DNA from: Pediococcus sp.
GTDB lineage: Bacteria; Bacillota; Bacilli; Lactobacillales; Lactobacillaceae
Length of the DNA stretch: 5,369 nt
Assembly (NCBI GenBank): GCA_022712335.1
Contig: JALAGR010000020.1
Coordinates: 1-5,369, forward strand
Direction: 5' to 3'
The notes under the pieces are model-generated. The model saw only the letters and a list, made by a program, of their open reading frames with translations, was not told the DNA's origin and searched no databases. A program made the translations under genes and the position numbers. Below are positions 1-4,817 of this stretch, one piece after another. Every line of letters begins with the position of its first letter. Position 1 is the stretch's first letter.

Positions 1-27
1 GATTTTACGTGCTTTAGTATCTTTCAT
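1..27 (-). CDS. walH: WalH/YycH N-terminus (partial, runs off window)
   Basis: Only the first nine codons are present (MKDTKARKI). The ATG overlaps the walK stop codon by one base (TAATG), the usual arrangement of translationally coupled genes. A Shine-Dalgarno-like AAGGAG lies at 41-46 inside the end of walK, 13 bases from the ATG, which is rather far and suggests coupling to walK termination. The identity is inferred from position: in Firmicutes walK is normally followed by walH (yycH), a membrane-anchored regulator of WalK kinase activity. The nine residues are too few to confirm the family. The basic start would suit the cytoplasmic flank of a membrane anchor. Confidence 0.6.
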
Positions 28-1874
28 TATTCCCAAGTATCTCCTTCCTCAAAAGGTTCATATGGAAGTGAAATATAGAAGGTCGAACCTTCGCCTTCGC
101 GACTTTCAACCCAAATTCGACCACCATGAAGCTGGATTACTTCTTTAGAAATTGCCAATCCCAGCCCTGTTCCACCTTGTGCGCGGGAACGAGCCTTATC
201 AACTCGGTAGAAACGATCAAAAATGTGGCTAATGGAGTCTTTTGGAATTCCTAAACCTTGGTCAGTAATGCTCATAATGACGTGGTTGTGAGTCTCCAGT
301 AAACGACAAGTGATAATCCCACCATCCGGAGAATACTTAATCGCATTATTCATAATGTTATCAAGTACCTGCTGAATTTTATCAGTATCAACTTCAACCC
401 AAATGTCACGACGGGTGAAGTCGCGTTTGATTGAGTAATTTTTGTCAGGTTTATCACTATTTTTCAAAATCATATCAAAACGGTCCAAGATGTGATTGAA
501 TAATTCGTTTAAATTAACGTATTCACGATCGAGTCTAGCTGTTCCTAAATCCATTCGTGACAAGTTTAGTAAGTCGTTGATCATTCGCATCATTCGATCC
601 GTTTCTTCTTGGGTAACTTTCAAGAAATTAGGTGCAACTTCAGGATCTTCCCACGCACCTTCAACCAATGCTTCAATGTAACTCTTCATACTCGTCAATG
701 GAGTCCGCAATTCGTGCGAAACGTTGGAAACAAATTGCTTACGATCCTGATCGATTTTTTGTTGTTCAGTAACATCATGTAGCACACAAACGAGTCCACT
801 AATAAAACCTGATTCTCGCTGAATCAAAGCAAACGAAGCATGCAATATTAAATCTTGCTCTTCATTTGAAAGGTCTAAAACAACTTGTTCTTGATTTTCA
901 AGAAGGTCACGAAGTGTGAACGTTCCCCGCAAATCAAGGATATCTAAGATAGATTTACCCACAATTTGGTCATTTTCTAGATTCAAGAAATCCGTCGCCA
1001 TTTCATTAACAATGGTGATTCGACCTCGACGATCCGTAGCAAGCACCCCATCAGTCATATAACCCAAAACAGAATCAAGACGACGACGTTCAGATTCTGT
1101 CGACTCTTGAGATTCTTCAACTCGCACAGAAAGCTCATTTACAGCTTCTGCGAGTTGTCCTAGTTCGTCATCCCCATAGATCTGGACTTGTCCAGAGTAG
1201 TCTCCACGAGCAATTTGAATGGTACGCTGACGCATTTCTTCGATTGGGCGCGTGATAGCACGAGAAATTAAAACAGCTAAAATCAAGCCAATTGTGATGG
1301 CAATTAAGGCCGCTGCCACAAAAATCAACGTAATGTTGTTAACGTTTTGATATACCGATTCTAAATTAGCGCGTATGTAAACAACACCCGTCAAATTATT
1401 CGTCGCTCCAGCCGTATTAATCAGCGGAACAATCGACACAAAATAACGCGTGTTAGTTGTTTTATTGTAAGAAACTTGTTGATAGGTCCGAGTATTATAC
1501 ATGACATCTTTGACATTGCGGTCAGTTGTTTTTTGCCCGACAATGCTTTGACTCGTACTATTACTCGTTCCCCGAATAACGCCTTTAGCATCAATCACTC
1601 GGATTTCCGTGATATTTTGGTTGTTGATATTGCCAATAATATCGGAAATTTGGGAGTTAGCACTTTTGGTATTCGTGCGCTCTAATTGCGTACTAATTTC
1701 ATTTTCAACGTATGGTTGAAGCTGAACTTGAGTTTTAAACTGATTCAAGTTTTGCGTTTCAAGTTGTCGCACAAAAATAACCCCAACGACTTCCAAAGTT
1801 ACGACAAGTAACATTGCAAACACTAGAGCTATTTTAAAGTTGATTGATTTGAAAAAATTCGTTCGTTTATTCAT
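27..1874 (-). CDS. walK: WalK (YycG/VicK) cell-wall sensor histidine kinase
   Basis: Membrane histidine kinase of the WalRK system, which controls peptidoglycan hydrolases and cell-wall turnover by phosphorylating WalR. The 615 residues match the family length. Visible in order: a first membrane helix at about 14-36; an extracytoplasmic sensor domain at about 37-180; a second helix at about 181-204; HAMP at about 205-257 (with RAITRPIEEM); a cytoplasmic PAS domain at about 262-368; the H-box SHELRTP with phosphoacceptor His387; the N-box around Asn506-Asn510; the G1 box DQGLGIP (538-544); the F-box IFDRFYRV (551-558); and the G2 box GGTGLGL (567-573). All catalytic motifs are intact. GGAGA at about 1879-1883 places the ATG at 1874 well. 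The gene begins 25 bases after the walR stop and ends in a one-base overlap with the next gene, so it sits in an operon. In the PAS domain Asp275, His366 and Glu370 match three of the zinc ligands described for S. aureus WalK; the fourth is Tyr272. Confidence 0.97.
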   Translation of the reverse strand: MNKRTNFFKSINFKIALVFAMLLVVTLEVVGVIFVRQLETQNLNQFKTQVQLQPYVENEISTQLERTNTKSANSQISDIIGNINNQNITEIRVIDAKGVIRGTSNSTSQSIVGQKTTDRNVKDVMYNTRTYQQVSYNKTTNTRYFVSIVPLINTAGATNNLTGVVYIRANLESVYQNVNNITLIFVAAALIAITIGLILAVLISRAITRPIEEMRQRTIQIARGDYSGQVQIYGDDELGQLAEAVNELSVRVEESQESTESERRRLDSVLGYMTDGVLATDRRGRITIVNEMATDFLNLENDQIVGKSILDILDLRGTFTLRDLLENQEQVVLDLSNEEQDLILHASFALIQRESGFISGLVCVLHDVTEQQKIDQDRKQFVSNVSHELRTPLTSMKSYIEALVEGAWEDPEVAPNFLKVTQEETDRMMRMINDLLNLSRMDLGTARLDREYVNLNELFNHILDRFDMILKNSDKPDKNYSIKRDFTRRDIWVEVDTDKIQQVLDNIMNNAIKYSPDGGIITCRLLETHNHVIMSITDQGLGIPKDSISHIFDRFYRVDKARSRAQGGTGLGLAISKEVIQLHGGRIWVESREGEGSTFYISLPYEPFEEGDTWE

Positions 1875-1899
1875 TTAATCTCCAAAAATCCTGAATTAA

Positions 1900-2187
1900 T
1901 TAGTCACTTTCTGGATTACGTAAATAGTAGCCCACGCCACGGCGCGTAACTAGGATTTGAGGATTACCTGGTGTTTCTTCGATTTTTTCACGAAGACGAC
2001 GTACAGTAACATCTACCGTACGAACATCACCAAAGTAATCATATCCCCAAACTGTTTGAAGAAGGTGTTCACGTGTCATTACTTGACCGATATGTTGTGC
2101 TAGATAGTGAAGCAGTTCAAATTCACGATGCGTTAAATCTAATTGCATCCCATCTCGTGTAACTGAATATGAATCTGAATTAATCAA
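1900..2187 (-). CDS. walR: WalR DNA-binding-domain fragment
   Basis: The remainder of walR after the TGA, in the same frame. It is a complete winged-helix OmpR-type DNA-binding domain: [13 protein letters not shown], the segment around [19 protein letters not shown], the recognition helix with [12 protein letters not shown], and the C-terminal wing hairpin with [12 protein letters not shown]. These stretches are nearly identical to those of Bacillus WalR. The first possible start after the stop is TTG at 2187-2185, with six bases between TGA and TTG. No good Shine-Dalgarno precedes it (only a weak GAG), so independent translation would depend on reinitiation after the stop. It most likely belongs to one interrupted walR gene and is not a separate gene. 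Confidence 0.7.
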   Translation of the reverse strand: MINSDSYSVTRDGMQLDLTHREFELLHYLAQHIGQVMTREHLLQTVWGYDYFGDVRTVDVTVRRLREKIEETPGNPQILVTRRGVGYYLRNPESD

Positions 2188-2193
2188 TAAAGC

Positions 2194-2196
2194 TCA
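2194..2196 (-). other. In-frame TGA at walR codon 136
   Basis: On the minus strand the reading is AAA ATT TGA GCT TTA TTG. The frame continues open on both sides, from the ATG at 2601 to the TAA at 1902-1900. The family-conserved residue here is Gly, and GGA to TGA is one substitution (plus-strand C to A at 2196). Tryptophan in walK is encoded by TGG, so there is no sign of a code in which TGA is Trp. Confidence 0.95.
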
Positions 2197-2601
2197 AATT
2201 TTAATGTTATTTTTAACTGTTTCATCATCTTGTTGAAGTTGATCTTGGCGACGAAGGTTGGCTTTAACACGTGCTACAAGCTCACGATTAGAAAATGGCT
2301 TGGTAACATAATCGTCAGCACCAAGTTCCAATCCAACAACCTTATCTAATTCTGAGTCTTTAGCTGTTACCATGATAATTGGGATATTGTGTTTTGCACG
2401 TACTTGGCGTGCAACTTCCAATCCATCAATTTTTGGCAACATTAAATCAAGAAGGATTAAATCTGGTTTTTCTTCTTCGACTTGGGCAAGAGCTTCCTCA
2501 CCGTCGTACGCAGTAACCACGTCGTAACCTTCTTTATCTAAATTAAACTTAACTATGTCAGAAATCGGTTTTTCATCATCTACTACTAAAATCTTTGGCA
2601 T
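2194..2601 (-). CDS. walR: WalR receiver-domain fragment (residues 1-135)
   Basis: This is the part of walR translated before the internal TGA. It holds a complete CheY-like receiver domain: acidic pair Asp8-Asp9, phosphoacceptor Asp52 in LLDLMLP, switch Thr79, and Lys101 in the VTKPF motif. Thr100 corresponds to the threonine that the PrkC kinase phosphorylates in B. subtilis WalR. After the receiver (to about residue 118) comes a Gln/Asp-rich linker, and the stop falls exactly where the DNA-binding domain would begin. If termination is efficient, the product would be a free-standing receiver that could still accept phosphate from WalK but not bind DNA. It is most simply read as one half of a single gene. 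Confidence 0.75.
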   Translation of the reverse strand: MPKILVVDDEKPISDIVKFNLDKEGYDVVTAYDGEEALAQVEEEKPDLILLDLMLPKIDGLEVARQVRAKHNIPIIMVTAKDSELDKVVGLELGADDYVTKPFSNRELVARVKANLRRQDQLQQDDETVKNNIKI

Positions 2602-2629
2602 GTTAGCCCTCCTTGGAAGATGTATCTGC

Positions 2630-2653
2630 CATCAAGGTGTGTGCCACCTGATG
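2630..2653 (-). other. Hairpin in the walR 5' leader
   Basis: CATCAAGGTG (2630-2639) and CACCTGATG (2645-2653) are complementary apart from one bulged A, with a 5-base loop. The hairpin lies between the walR promoter and its Shine-Dalgarno, in a leader of about 75 bases. No T-run follows it on the minus strand, so it is not a terminator. It might stabilise the mRNA 5' end; no riboswitch family is recognised. Confidence 0.45.
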
Positions 2654-2682
2654 AAAATGGTCCAATCCATTAATTTTAGTTA

Positions 2683-2711
2683 ATTATACCATATACGTTA
2701 AATCCAATTGA
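2683..2711 (-). promoter_or_regulatory. walRK operon promoter (extended -10)
   Basis: On the minus strand TATAAT (2688-2683) is a perfect -10 hexamer preceded by TGG, giving an extended -10 (TGnTATAAT). The hexamer 17 bases upstream, TCAATT (2711-2706), is a poor -35, which the extended -10 can compensate for. Transcription would start near 2676, about 75 bases before the walR ATG. No other promoter of this quality lies upstream of walR. Confidence 0.7.
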
Positions 2712-2731
2712 GAACGCTATCTACACTAGGA

Positions 2732-2748
2732 TTTAAATCGTTTTTACA
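2732..2748 (-). promoter_or_regulatory. Candidate WalR-binding box
   Basis: The minus strand reads TGTAAA-AACGA-TTTAAA, two half-sites separated by five bases. The described WalR consensus is TGTWAH-N5-TGTWAH; the first half matches fully and the second has one mismatch (TTT for TGT). It is centred about 64 bases upstream of the inferred walR transcription start, a plausible activator position. In AT-rich DNA such matches also arise by chance, so this is a weak call. Confidence 0.3.
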
Positions 2749-2777
2749 CTTTTTTAAGTTTTTTTGAACTTTTTTTT
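2741..2777 (+). promoter_or_regulatory. Phased T-tracts (likely bent DNA / UP-like element)
   Basis: Four T-tracts of 5, 6, 7 and 8 bases lie at 2741-2745, 2750-2755, 2759-2765 and 2770-2777. Their centres are about 9.5, 9.5 and 11.5 bases apart, close to one helical turn, the arrangement known to bend DNA. They sit directly upstream of the tRNA-Lys -35 hexamer, where an A/T-rich UP element contacts the RNA polymerase alpha subunit, and also upstream of the divergent walR promoter. Confidence 0.5.
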
Positions 2778-2786
2778 CAAAAAGTG

Positions 2787-2815
2787 TTGTCAGCCCTTAT
2801 TTTTCGTGATACTAT
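2787..2815 (+). promoter_or_regulatory. tRNA-Lys promoter
   Basis: TTGTCA (2787-2792) and TACTAT (2810-2815) are separated by exactly 17 bases, and a TG at 2807-2808 gives an extended -10. Each hexamer is one base from the vegetative sigma consensus (TTGACA, TATAAT). Transcription would start near 2822, leaving a leader of about 26 bases for RNase P to remove. The strong match and the T-tracts upstream suit a highly expressed stable RNA. Confidence 0.75.
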
Positions 2816-2847
2816 ATTTAAGTCGAGTTGATACATATCAATTATAT

Positions 2848-2920
2848 GGGTGGTTAGCTCAGCTGGCAGAGCAACGGACTCTTAATCCGTGGGTCCAGGG
2901 TTCGATCCCCTGACCACCCA
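2848..2920 (+). tRNA. tRNA-Lys, anticodon CUU
   Basis: A complete 73-base cloverleaf. Acceptor GGGTGGT (2848-2854) pairs with ACCACCC (2913-2919), with discriminator A at 2920. The D stem is GCTC/GAGC. The anticodon stem ACGGA (2874-2878) pairs with TCCGT (2886-2890) around loop CTCTTAA, with anticodon CTT at 2881-2883. The variable loop is GGGTC, and the T stem CAGGG/CCCTG encloses TTCGATC. Anticodon CUU reads the lysine codon AAG. The 3' CCA is not encoded (TCA follows the discriminator), so it must be added by nucleotidyltransferase. The gene stands alone, with its own promoter and terminator. Confidence 0.97.
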
Positions 2921-2938
2921 TCAAAACGAGACACACTA

Positions 2939-2981
2939 ATCAGTAGTCACGCAGCGTAAAGCCGTGGTTACTGATTTTTTT
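2939..2981 (+). terminator. Rho-independent terminator of tRNA-Lys
   Basis: A 13-pair stem, ATCAGTAGTCACG (2939-2951) with CGTGGTTACTGAT (2963-2975), contains two G-U pairs and an 11-base loop, and runs into seven Ts (2975-2981). It begins 18 bases after the tRNA 3' end. A second pair of arms, AGACACA (2929-2935) and TGTGTCT (2981-2987), encloses the whole structure. Confidence 0.85.
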
Positions 2982-3006
2982 GTGTCTAAAAATTGTTTCA
3001 ACTATC

Positions 3007-3034
3007 AAAAAAAAACATTTAGCATTGGCTAAAT
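3007..3034 (-). terminator. Rho-independent terminator of the efflux gene, overlapping its stop codon
   Basis: On the minus strand ATTTAGC (3034-3028) pairs with GCTAAAT (3023-3017) around loop CAAT, and nine Ts follow (3015-3007). The TAG stop codon of the transporter (3031-3029) lies inside the upstream arm. The stem is short and AT-rich, but the long T-run makes termination likely. It faces the tRNA terminator, so the two convergent genes are insulated from each other. Confidence 0.7.
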
Positions 3035-4720
3035 ATTTTTTGATGATCTTTTCTCAAACACAAACACTACTATCAACATCAGCCAAACTATTGGCATCAT
3101 CATCTGATACGGACGTATAAATGCTTGAGTTATTTTTTGGTTAACAGTCTTAGTAATTAAAATCTGGTAACGTTTGATTTGATGATTAATCAACTCCACT
3201 TTATGGTTAATTGATAGGGAAAATTTGCTGTAGATAGATTTTTTAACTGAATTTGGTAAACTACGATGCTTCAAAAAGTATTGCTTAACTTGTGCATCTA
3301 ATAACTTTTTCTCCATTTCACTACCAATTGCCAGGTGCTTTCGTGAAGATACCTTTTTTGTTTGATAAAGATCATGATACGTATGTTTTAATGTTTCTTT
3401 TTTTATAGATTGGTTAACAGAAAGTAATTGAACTTGCTTTTCAGCAGAATGCCAAACTTGTTGTTTAGCAATTCCTAAATTTGTTGAGAAGATTGATACA
3501 AAAATTGCAACCGCTAAAACTGTACCAATTTGTCGAAAAACGCCAATTACACTTTGCGATGCGGTCAACAACTCCCCAGTGAAATTTCCTGCACTCAGAA
3601 CCGTAATTGGACCGATTATAATTCCATACCCCGTTCCAATCAACATACAGGAAATTATTAATTGCCAATAAACCGCTGGATTCATTATCGACAATCCAAC
3701 ATATCCGACTGCCATTGTAGTAATCCCAAGCGCAATCAGTAAGCGAGTCCCAAGTTTTTCTAAAAGTAATCCACTGATTGGCGAAAAAATAAAAACCATC
3801 ACAGAAACCGGTGTAATCATTATTGCTGCTTTCAACTCTGTATACCCTTGAACTTTAGTGAAAAAGCTTGGCATTAGTACCAAAACACCCACGAAAAAAA
3901 TTCCTGAAAAAACTGTAATCATTACTGAACCAATAAAGTGACGATATTTAAACAAATCCAGTCGCATCATCGGGTTACTAATCTTAGACTCGTTCCATAT
4001 AAATAACCCAATTGATAGCCCAAAAATGATAAATAGTCCAATAATTCGCCAGCTATTCCAATTCCAGTCTCCTCCCTTAACCAATGCTAAAACTAGACTA
4101 AATAAAGTAACGATGGATAAAATCATTCCCGTAATATCTAAACAAGTATGGATGGTTTTTTCATGTTTAAGTGGCAACAACGTTACACATAACCCTATCG
4201 AAATAATAACTACCGGCACATTAATAAAAAAGATTCCTTGCCATCCCCAAATTTGAGTTACCATTCCACCGATAGTTGGCCCCAACGCGGCTGCTAGTCC
4301 CTGAGTAATTCCTAATACTAAAACTGCGGTATTACGTCGAGATAGTCCAAAAGCACCAATTCCAATTGACATACTTGCCGGAAAAACTATCGCAGCTCCC
4401 ACACTTTGAATCCCTCTCCCAACAATTAACATACCAACATATGTACTTAAAGCTGATACTAACGAACCTATCAAAAATAAAATCAATCCCAACAAATATA
4501 TTTTATTCTTCCCTAGTTGGTCCCCAATTCTACCCAAAGGAATAGTTAAAGATGCAAATGTAATTGTGTAAACATTTAAAGCCCATTGCAAAGTATTCAA
4601 ATCTGTCCGTAATCCAGTCTGCATAACAGGTAAGGCAATATTCATAATGGTCGTATCAAGCATACATAGAAACATACCTAGCGCCATTGCTAGCAAAATA
4701 GCAATTTGTCTTTTTCTCAA
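3029..4720 (-). CDS. DHA2-family (EmrB/QacA) 14-helix MFS drug efflux transporter
   Basis: Inner-membrane drug:proton antiporter of the major facilitator superfamily, expected to expel lipophilic or cationic compounds. Numbering from a GTG at 4729 gives 566 residues; the TTG at 4720, preferred here, gives 563, because AGGGG (4733-4729) abuts the GTG but stands 8 bases from the TTG. In 566-residue numbering: motif D1 with Asp25 (DTTIMNIALP); motif A, GRIGDQLGKNK (66-76); motif B Arg105 in GRGIQSVGAA; motif C Gly150-Gly155 (GPTIGG); and WGWQGIFFINVP (161-172). These mark the 14-helix subfamily. Between the last two helices (ending near 416 and starting near 543) lies a hydrophilic, strongly basic segment of about 125 residues, facing outward in this topology. 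It makes the protein longer than QacA (514 residues). The gene is alone in its transcript, ends in its own terminator, and is divergent from a TetR gene. The substrate cannot be told. Confidence 0.9.
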   Translation of the reverse strand: MRKRQIAILLAMALGMFLCMLDTTIMNIALPVMQTGLRTDLNTLQWALNVYTITFASLTIPLGRIGDQLGKNKIYLLGLILFLIGSLVSALSTYVGMLIVGRGIQSVGAAIVFPASMSIGIGAFGLSRRNTAVLVLGITQGLAAALGPTIGGMVTQIWGWQGIFFINVPVVIISIGLCVTLLPLKHEKTIHTCLDITGMILSIVTLFSLVLALVKGGDWNWNSWRIIGLFIIFGLSIGLFIWNESKISNPMMRLDLFKYRHFIGSVMITVFSGIFFVGVLVLMPSFFTKVQGYTELKAAIMITPVSVMVFIFSPISGLLLEKLGTRLLIALGITTMAVGYVGLSIMNPAVYWQLIISCMLIGTGYGIIIGPITVLSAGNFTGELLTASQSVIGVFRQIGTVLAVAIFVSIFSTNLGIAKQQVWHSAEKQVQLLSVNQSIKKETLKHTYHDLYQTKKVSSRKHLAIGSEMEKKLLDAQVKQYFLKHRSLPNSVKKSIYSKFSLSINHKVELINHQIKRYQILITKTVNQKITQAFIRPYQMMMPIVWLMLIVVFVFEKRSSKNI

Positions 4721-4733
4721 TTGATTCACCCCT
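4721..4733 (-). promoter_or_regulatory. Shine-Dalgarno site that decides the transporter start
   Basis: The minus strand reads AGGGGTGAATCAATTG. AGGGGTGA resembles the extended Shine-Dalgarno AGGAGGTGA, so the first in-frame GTG (4729-4727) is part of the ribosome binding site itself. Eight bases separate AGGGG from the TTG at 4720, an ideal distance. An in-frame TAA at 4744-4742 rules out a longer start. Confidence 0.6.
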
Positions 4734-4751
4734 AAAATAGATTATGCAAGA

Positions 4752-4780
4752 ATAATAGGGTGTGATAAATTAAAAGTAAA
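4752..4780 (-). promoter_or_regulatory. Promoter of the efflux gene
   Basis: On the minus strand TTTACT (4780-4775) and TATTAT (4757-4752) are 17 bases apart. The -10 is one base and the -35 two bases from consensus. Transcription would begin near 4745, leaving a leader of about 25 bases. The TetR-family protein probably represses from close by. Confidence 0.6.
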
Positions 4781-4788
4781 TAAATGGG

Positions 4789-4817
4789 TTACAGAAAGTG
4801 GGGTATTTGTAATACAA
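4789..4817. promoter_or_regulatory. Candidate TetR operator palindromes
   Basis: Two overlapping inverted repeats lie just before the regulator gene. TTACA (4789-4793) and TGTAA (4808-4812) are 14 bases apart, and TTGTA-A-TACAA (4807-4817) is a perfect 11-base palindrome reaching the first base of the ATG. TetR-type dimers bind such palindromes near their own gene. Either could autoregulate the regulator; both lie upstream of the transporter -35. No protein-binding evidence is visible, so this remains tentative. Confidence 0.3.

Larger units (their letters stand above)
1900..2601 (-). pseudogene. walR: WalR (YycF/VicR) response regulator, interrupted by an in-frame TGA
   Basis: Read through, this is a complete OmpR/PhoB-family response regulator of 233 codons, the normal WalR length. 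It would take the phosphoryl group from WalK and bind promoters of cell-wall hydrolase genes. Codon 136 (minus strand 2196-2194) is TGA. The reading frame is unchanged on both sides, so this is a single-codon interruption, not a frameshift. In Bacillus WalR the matching stretch is NEIHIGSLVI; here it is NNIKI-stop-ALLI, so the stop replaces the glycine and a GGA to TGA change would explain it. Both halves keep all family motifs, so there is no general decay. An AAGGAGG site (2608-2614) lies 6 bases before the ATG. WalR is essential in B. subtilis, S. aureus and pneumococcus, so a true null is unexpected; sequence error, recent mutation, readthrough or split expression remain open. The gene identity is certain; its functional state is not. 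Confidence 0.9.

Noticed and set aside
496..1685. Short plus-strand open frames at 496-681 and 1476-1685
   Set aside because: They lie antisense within walK, have no ribosome binding sites and encode no recognisable protein.
2194..2196. TGA as a reassigned sense codon (Gly as in SR1/Gracilibacteria, or Trp as in Mycoplasma)
   Set aside because: The genes are clearly Lactobacillales-like, Trp is TGG in walK, and no other frame in the window contains an internal TGA.
2130..2196. Selenocysteine at the walR TGA
   Set aside because: The residue is a structural glycine in a linker with no redox role, and I see no GC-rich SECIS-like hairpin just downstream of the TGA.
1900..2601. Two separate genes: a CheY-like protein and a stand-alone winged-helix protein
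   Set aside because: Both parts share one frame, align end to end with one WalR of normal length, and the second part lacks a convincing ribosome binding site.
2848..3034. tRNA-Lys as attachment site of an integrated element carrying the pump/TetR pair
   Set aside because: No second copy of the tRNA 3' end, no integrase and no flanking repeats are visible in the window.
3465..4256. Open frames at 3465-3668 (minus) and 4026-4256 (plus) within the transporter gene
   Set aside because: They are out-of-frame shadows of a well-supported transporter gene with no initiation signals.
4784..4816. Eleven-residue N-terminal extension of the TetR gene from ATG 4784
   Set aside because: It is in frame but has no Shine-Dalgarno, and it would place coding sequence over the leader and putative operator; not excluded, only less likely.
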